Assembly (NCBI GenBank): GCA_026770585.1
Contig: MU646566.1
Coordinates: 479,599-497,991, forward strand
Direction of reading: 5' to 3'
Source: Baffinella frigidus
Lineage: Eukaryota > Cryptophyceae > Cryptomonadales > Baffinellaceae
Length of the DNA: 18,393 nucleotides
Translations under genes and position numbers: made by a program
Notes under the pieces: generated by a model
The model's input: the letters and a program-made list of their open reading frames with translations, nothing else
What the model was told of the DNA's origin: nothing
The model's database searches: none
In this document: positions 11,901 to 16,963 of the stretch, piece by piece
Numbering within the stretch: the first letter of the stretch is position 1
Layout of the letters: every line of letters starts with the position of its first letter

Positions 11901-14900
11901 CGCGGACGCGATCAGAAACACACACCCGTTGGCCTCATCCAGGTCACGAAAACACACCCTCTCCCGGGCGTGATGCCACAAACACGCACCCTCTCGCGGA
12001 CGCGGTTCAGGGTGTCGCGTCTGCACGGGCGGGGAATAGGAGAGTCGCGTGCGCGATATCGCGAGGTTTCGGGTTCAGAAATTGCCTGGAAGGACGCGCG
12101 TCAACTTTTGGCGGTGTGGGCAGGTGCAAGAGATGAAAGTCAACTTCGAGACTGAGATGGCCACGGTCCAGAGGCTCCTCGAGACCCAGCAGCTCAACCT
12201 TCAGGCTCCGCCGAAACCCTAAACCCTACACCCTGAACACCGCCTAAACCCTAAACCCTACACCCTCCGCCTAAACCCTAAACCCTACACCCTGAACACG
12301 CTCCGGCTAAACCCTAAACCCTACACCCTGAACACTACGCACAAAACACAAAACACAAAAGACAAAACACACACCACTGTGCCACCGGAATTCCCTGGGT
12401 CCACTCAGTGGGCTACGAGGTTTTCGTTGACCCCGGATTCTGGGGTGTTACGTGACCAATTTTCATTTAGAAGTCCTCAAGTTGATTGTTTTCAGTTAAG
12501 TTGACTTTTGATGAAAGGTTCGTAGTCCACCGTGTGGCCTGAGTGACCTTCGAGACGGAGATGGCCACGGTCTCGAGACCCTACACCCTACACCCTACAC
12601 CCTACACCCTACACCCTACACCCTACACCCTACACCCTACACCCTACACCCCACTCCTCGAGACCCAGCAGCTCAACCTCCAGGCCCTGCCCCTCTAGAA
12701 CCCCCTGCCACAATTAATCCGGGAACAATTATTTTTCTTTTAAAATCTGGCAATTGAAATTACTGCACAACGGGTCACGTGGCCCGTAATTGTGTAGCAA
12801 TTTTCATTGCCAGCTTTTAAAAGAAAAATACCTGTTCCCGGCTGAGAATGCCCCGTGCCACCTCAATCCGCGCGCCGCCTCATCCCCTGCCCCGTGCCAC
12901 TTGAATCCCCCAGGCACCGCCCCGCGCCACTTGAATGCCCCGTGCCACCTGAGTCCTGCCCTGTGCGGAGAAGTGCGGCGCTTCTCCGCACTTGAATAGG
13001 GTAACGTCCTGGAAACCGGGTAGTTATGCCTACGGTATTGCCTACGGTAGGCCGTAGGGCCCCTAGGGCCTAATGTTCCATGGGACCCCCCCTAAGCCCC
13101 TACGGCCTACCGTAGGCAATACCGTAGGTATAACTACCCGGTTTTCAGTCCGTTAGACTATGAACTTGGCTGTGCGTGCGTTAATAAAGCGCGCTTTCCT
13201 GGCTCCGACTGAACCCCAAGTCCGTGAGGTTCTGTAGGTTCTTCGAGCTCCCAACATAGGCGGACACCGGAACTGGTTCTGTAGAAAGGCCATGCTTCCT
13301 TTCGGATCACATCAAGCCCCCCTGTACAGAGGATCGCGGCAGAAACCGGCCAAAGGGTGGCCTCATCGGGCATGAGGTATCTCCAACTGCTCATCCTACT
13401 GGTGTTGATGGTCAACTCGTTTGACCATCAACATCGGGATAGAAACCCCGTGCAGATCGTGGCGATGCTGCCACCCCAAACCCCAATCCCCAAACCCCAA
13501 ACCCCAAACCCTAAAACGCCTCAGATCGTGGCGATGCTCCCAGCAGTCACGGTCGTCGTGGTCGCTGGCTTCTCCCTGGCAGGTAAATTCATAGTGACGC
13601 AACCCAGGGTGAGTTTTGTAAAGCAACTCGTTCTGGTACAAATTATAAAACGAGACCTCATTTAAAAAGGACTTGATTTTTTTTTAGTTTCAAGTGATCT
13701 TTGTTTTATAATTTGTACCAAGAACGAGTTGCTTTACAAAACTCACCCTGGGTTGCGTCACTATTAAAATACTCATAGACTAACGTCCTGAAAACCGGGT
13801 AGTTAAGCCTACGGTATTGCCTACCGTAGGCCGTAGGGGCCTAGGGGGGGTCCTACGAAACAGCAGGTAGCCAGCGAAACACCTTGAAACTCAAACAAAA
13901 TTTCTCCGGTTTTTATAGGGTAGCACCAATAAGAAAAATTTCCTTTACCTTTACCCATACGAATTTCAGAAGGTTTTGCTGTTATGGCTAAGTCAGCCAA
14001 CCACCCGCTGCCGAGCGAGGACGTGATTCAATTTTAAAGGGTTTTCAAAACTTTCACCTGAATCCTAAGGGAACTGGACTTTTAAAATGAAAAAGCCATT
14101 TCCGGCTCTGGCTTTTAAAATTAACACCCAGTTGCCTCGATATTGTAGATTTCGGGTCAGCGCGGATTTTGGGTCGGGGTCGGGAGGTTGGAAAATCGAA
14201 AAAATATCGATATTTTTGCGTCCATCTAAAGTTTTATGCTTTCTTATGCATTGTGTTGATGACAAGATGCACCACCCACCCATAAGAAGACACATTTTTC
14301 TCATTTTTTCAGATTTTTTCCTTTCCCGGCCTCCCGACCCGACCTTGAGAAAATCCGCGCTAGCCCGAAATCTACAATAGCGGTCTCGACAACGTTTCTG
14401 TCGTCGTCAACTTATGCCGTCGTCAACTTAAATGCCTCCCCTTTTCCCCTCCGATTGTTTTCTCCTTGGCGGGTGACCGCATGGAAACCATCTATATGAC
14501 CCTACGGTAGGCAATACCGTGGGGGCATAGGGCGGTCCTACGGATATCACATCTCGTCAACTTTCATAGGCTAACGGACCAAAAATGGGGTAGTTAGGCC
14601 TACGGTATTGACTACGGTAGGCCGTAGGGGCCTAGGGGGGCTCCTACGAAAAATCCTACGGCCTACCGTAGGTAATACCGTAGACCTAACTACCAACTTT
14701 TTGGTCCGTTACCCTATTAACTTTGCTGTTTTTAGCTTGAATGCCTCCCCGCTGTCTCTCGACTTGGATTTCTGTGCGTTCCAGACTGCGGCCTTTGAAG
14801 GGATTTCGAATAGTCCTCAAGTGATGAGACCTAGGACCCTACGGTAGGCGATCCGTAGGAACATAGGGGGGGTTCCTACGGATAAGGTAACGGAAACTCG

Positions 14901-16921
14901 GGCTCTCAGCGCCCGAAAATCCCCTCGTAGCCCGCTGTGTGGGTGGAACGCTGGATCCCTGGCGCGATTCGTAACGGCGCTTCGTAACGGTGGTTCGTAA
15001 CGGCGATTCGTAACGGTCGCTTGGGGGCAGGTTTCATGAGGTTTCTCTCCAAGGACCCTCTCCGACCGCAGCAGGTATTTGTTCATAGGAGTAGAAAACG
15101 GATCCCTATTTGTTCATAGGAGTTGGGCGAAGGTTGAGTAGAGCCCTAAGTAAATTCAATTAGGACCAGAACCCGGTTTGATAGGCCCTTTTCTTTAAAG
15201 TAAACATGTTCCCGGATGAAAGTGGGTCTGGCGGGCGGGATACCTACACGAGGCTATCCATGCGAACAGAATAAATGTCGATTGTAAGCGTTTGTGTAGT
15301 AATTTTCATACGTTTGGTAACGTGGCGCCCGAAAAGTGGGCGCCACGTGACCAATTGTCCTCACAAAACGCTACACTCGACCTTGATTCTGTTTGCATGG
15401 ATAGCCTCGTAAGGAGATGCCTTTCCCACTCGAGGCTAGAAGTGTGACTATTTTAAAATAGGGAATCTTTTACAAGTGACGGGAAAAAAAAGTGTATAGT
15501 AATTTTCTCACAAATTGGGGCGTTTGGTCACGTACCTGCGGGAATTCCCGCAGGTACGTGACCAAGCGTGCCCGTGACTGGTACTAAATTTAACAACCCC
15601 ACATTTAAAATGGTCCCATTTCTAGCCTCGAGTGGTCCGCCGCCCAGATCCTAGCTCTGTCCCAATTCAATTTGTGCTCGCCATTATTTCGCCCTCCCCT
15701 GAATTTCACAGGTGAATTTCATGGGGGGGGTCAAAATTCACCTGTGAAATTTCGGGGGCGGCGAAATAATGGCGAGCCCAATTCTAAGTGGGACAGAGCT
15801 AGAGATCCTTACTCTGCCTGATCAAAAACCGGGCTTGCCTTAAAAAAACCATTTTAGTTGCCCTTTTGAACTGAAGATTCTGCTCTGAATGTGTTGTATG
15901 GCGAGCTGAGTTTTACTCAGGCAGAGCTAGAGATCGGATCTGCTGCTTCTTCTTCTTCTTCTTCTTCTTAATTACTCTCAGCCTAGATGAAAGTGGTCAA
16001 CTTTGACCACTTTCATAACTGAAAGTGGTCAACTTTGACCACTTTCACTAACTGCGCACCGTTCGCGCCGGATAGGACTACTGGAAAGCCCCAGGGGAAG
16101 TTTCAAAAAGTAGCGGAAGCATTTGCTTCCGCTACTTTGGAGCCATTTTCACCTCAAAAGGCAATTTCTGCCCCAAGGACATGACCAAAAATCGTCAAAA
16201 GGCAACAATAGTGTCGTGTCCAGAGAAATTGAGACTTCCCCTGTGGCTTTGCAGTAGGAACGGATCCGAGTTTTGATCAACACTTAAGCGATAAGACCAA
16301 AGACCCTACGGTAGGCAACCCGTAGGAACACAGGGGGGGTCCTACGGACGAGGTAACGGAAAGGTGGCCCGATTTGGGCCGAAAATTAGATCGGATCCGA
16401 GTGCAGTCACGAGCAGAATCCAACACTGCGTCAGGTCCCTCCCCGATGCGTGAAACGAATTCACATCGGAGGGGGGTCCTAACAAGCCTCCGGCGGCCCC
16501 TGCGGGGGGCTTGCTGCGCTAATCAAGCGCGACCCGAATCGCGGTCGACCCTTGCGGGGGGCTTCCCGGGCGTCAGGTCCCTCTCCGATGCGTGAAACGA
16601 ATTCACATCGGAGAGGGGCCTAACCAGAATCGAACGGCCTCTTCATCAACTGCAGAAACCAGCGTTGCCACCGATCTCATATGCAAAACTTTTAATTTAC
16701 AAACTTGTTTCCATGAAATTTACTACACAGAACGATCTTGATAAGTAATATTAGCAAACGTGTAGTAAATTTGATTGAAATCCAGTTTATAGATTATAAG
16801 TGTTTCATATGAAATCCGTTCTGGCGGAAGTACACTCCACTTTCTCACGAGTCTGGAGTGGTGGCTGGACCTCTCTCTCTCTCTCTCGCTCTCTCTCTCT
16901 CTCTTGCCCTCTCTCTCTCCC

Positions 16922-16963
<42 letters not shown>

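Noticed and set aside
11700-12005. CRISPR-like repeat array
   Set aside because: Units vary in length and sequence, no equal spacers, and it lies inside a eukaryotic intron.
6600-15185. One large inverted duplication centred near 9.3 kb
   Set aside because: Several repeat pairs are inverted about this region, but their order is inconsistent; independent element insertions explain them better.
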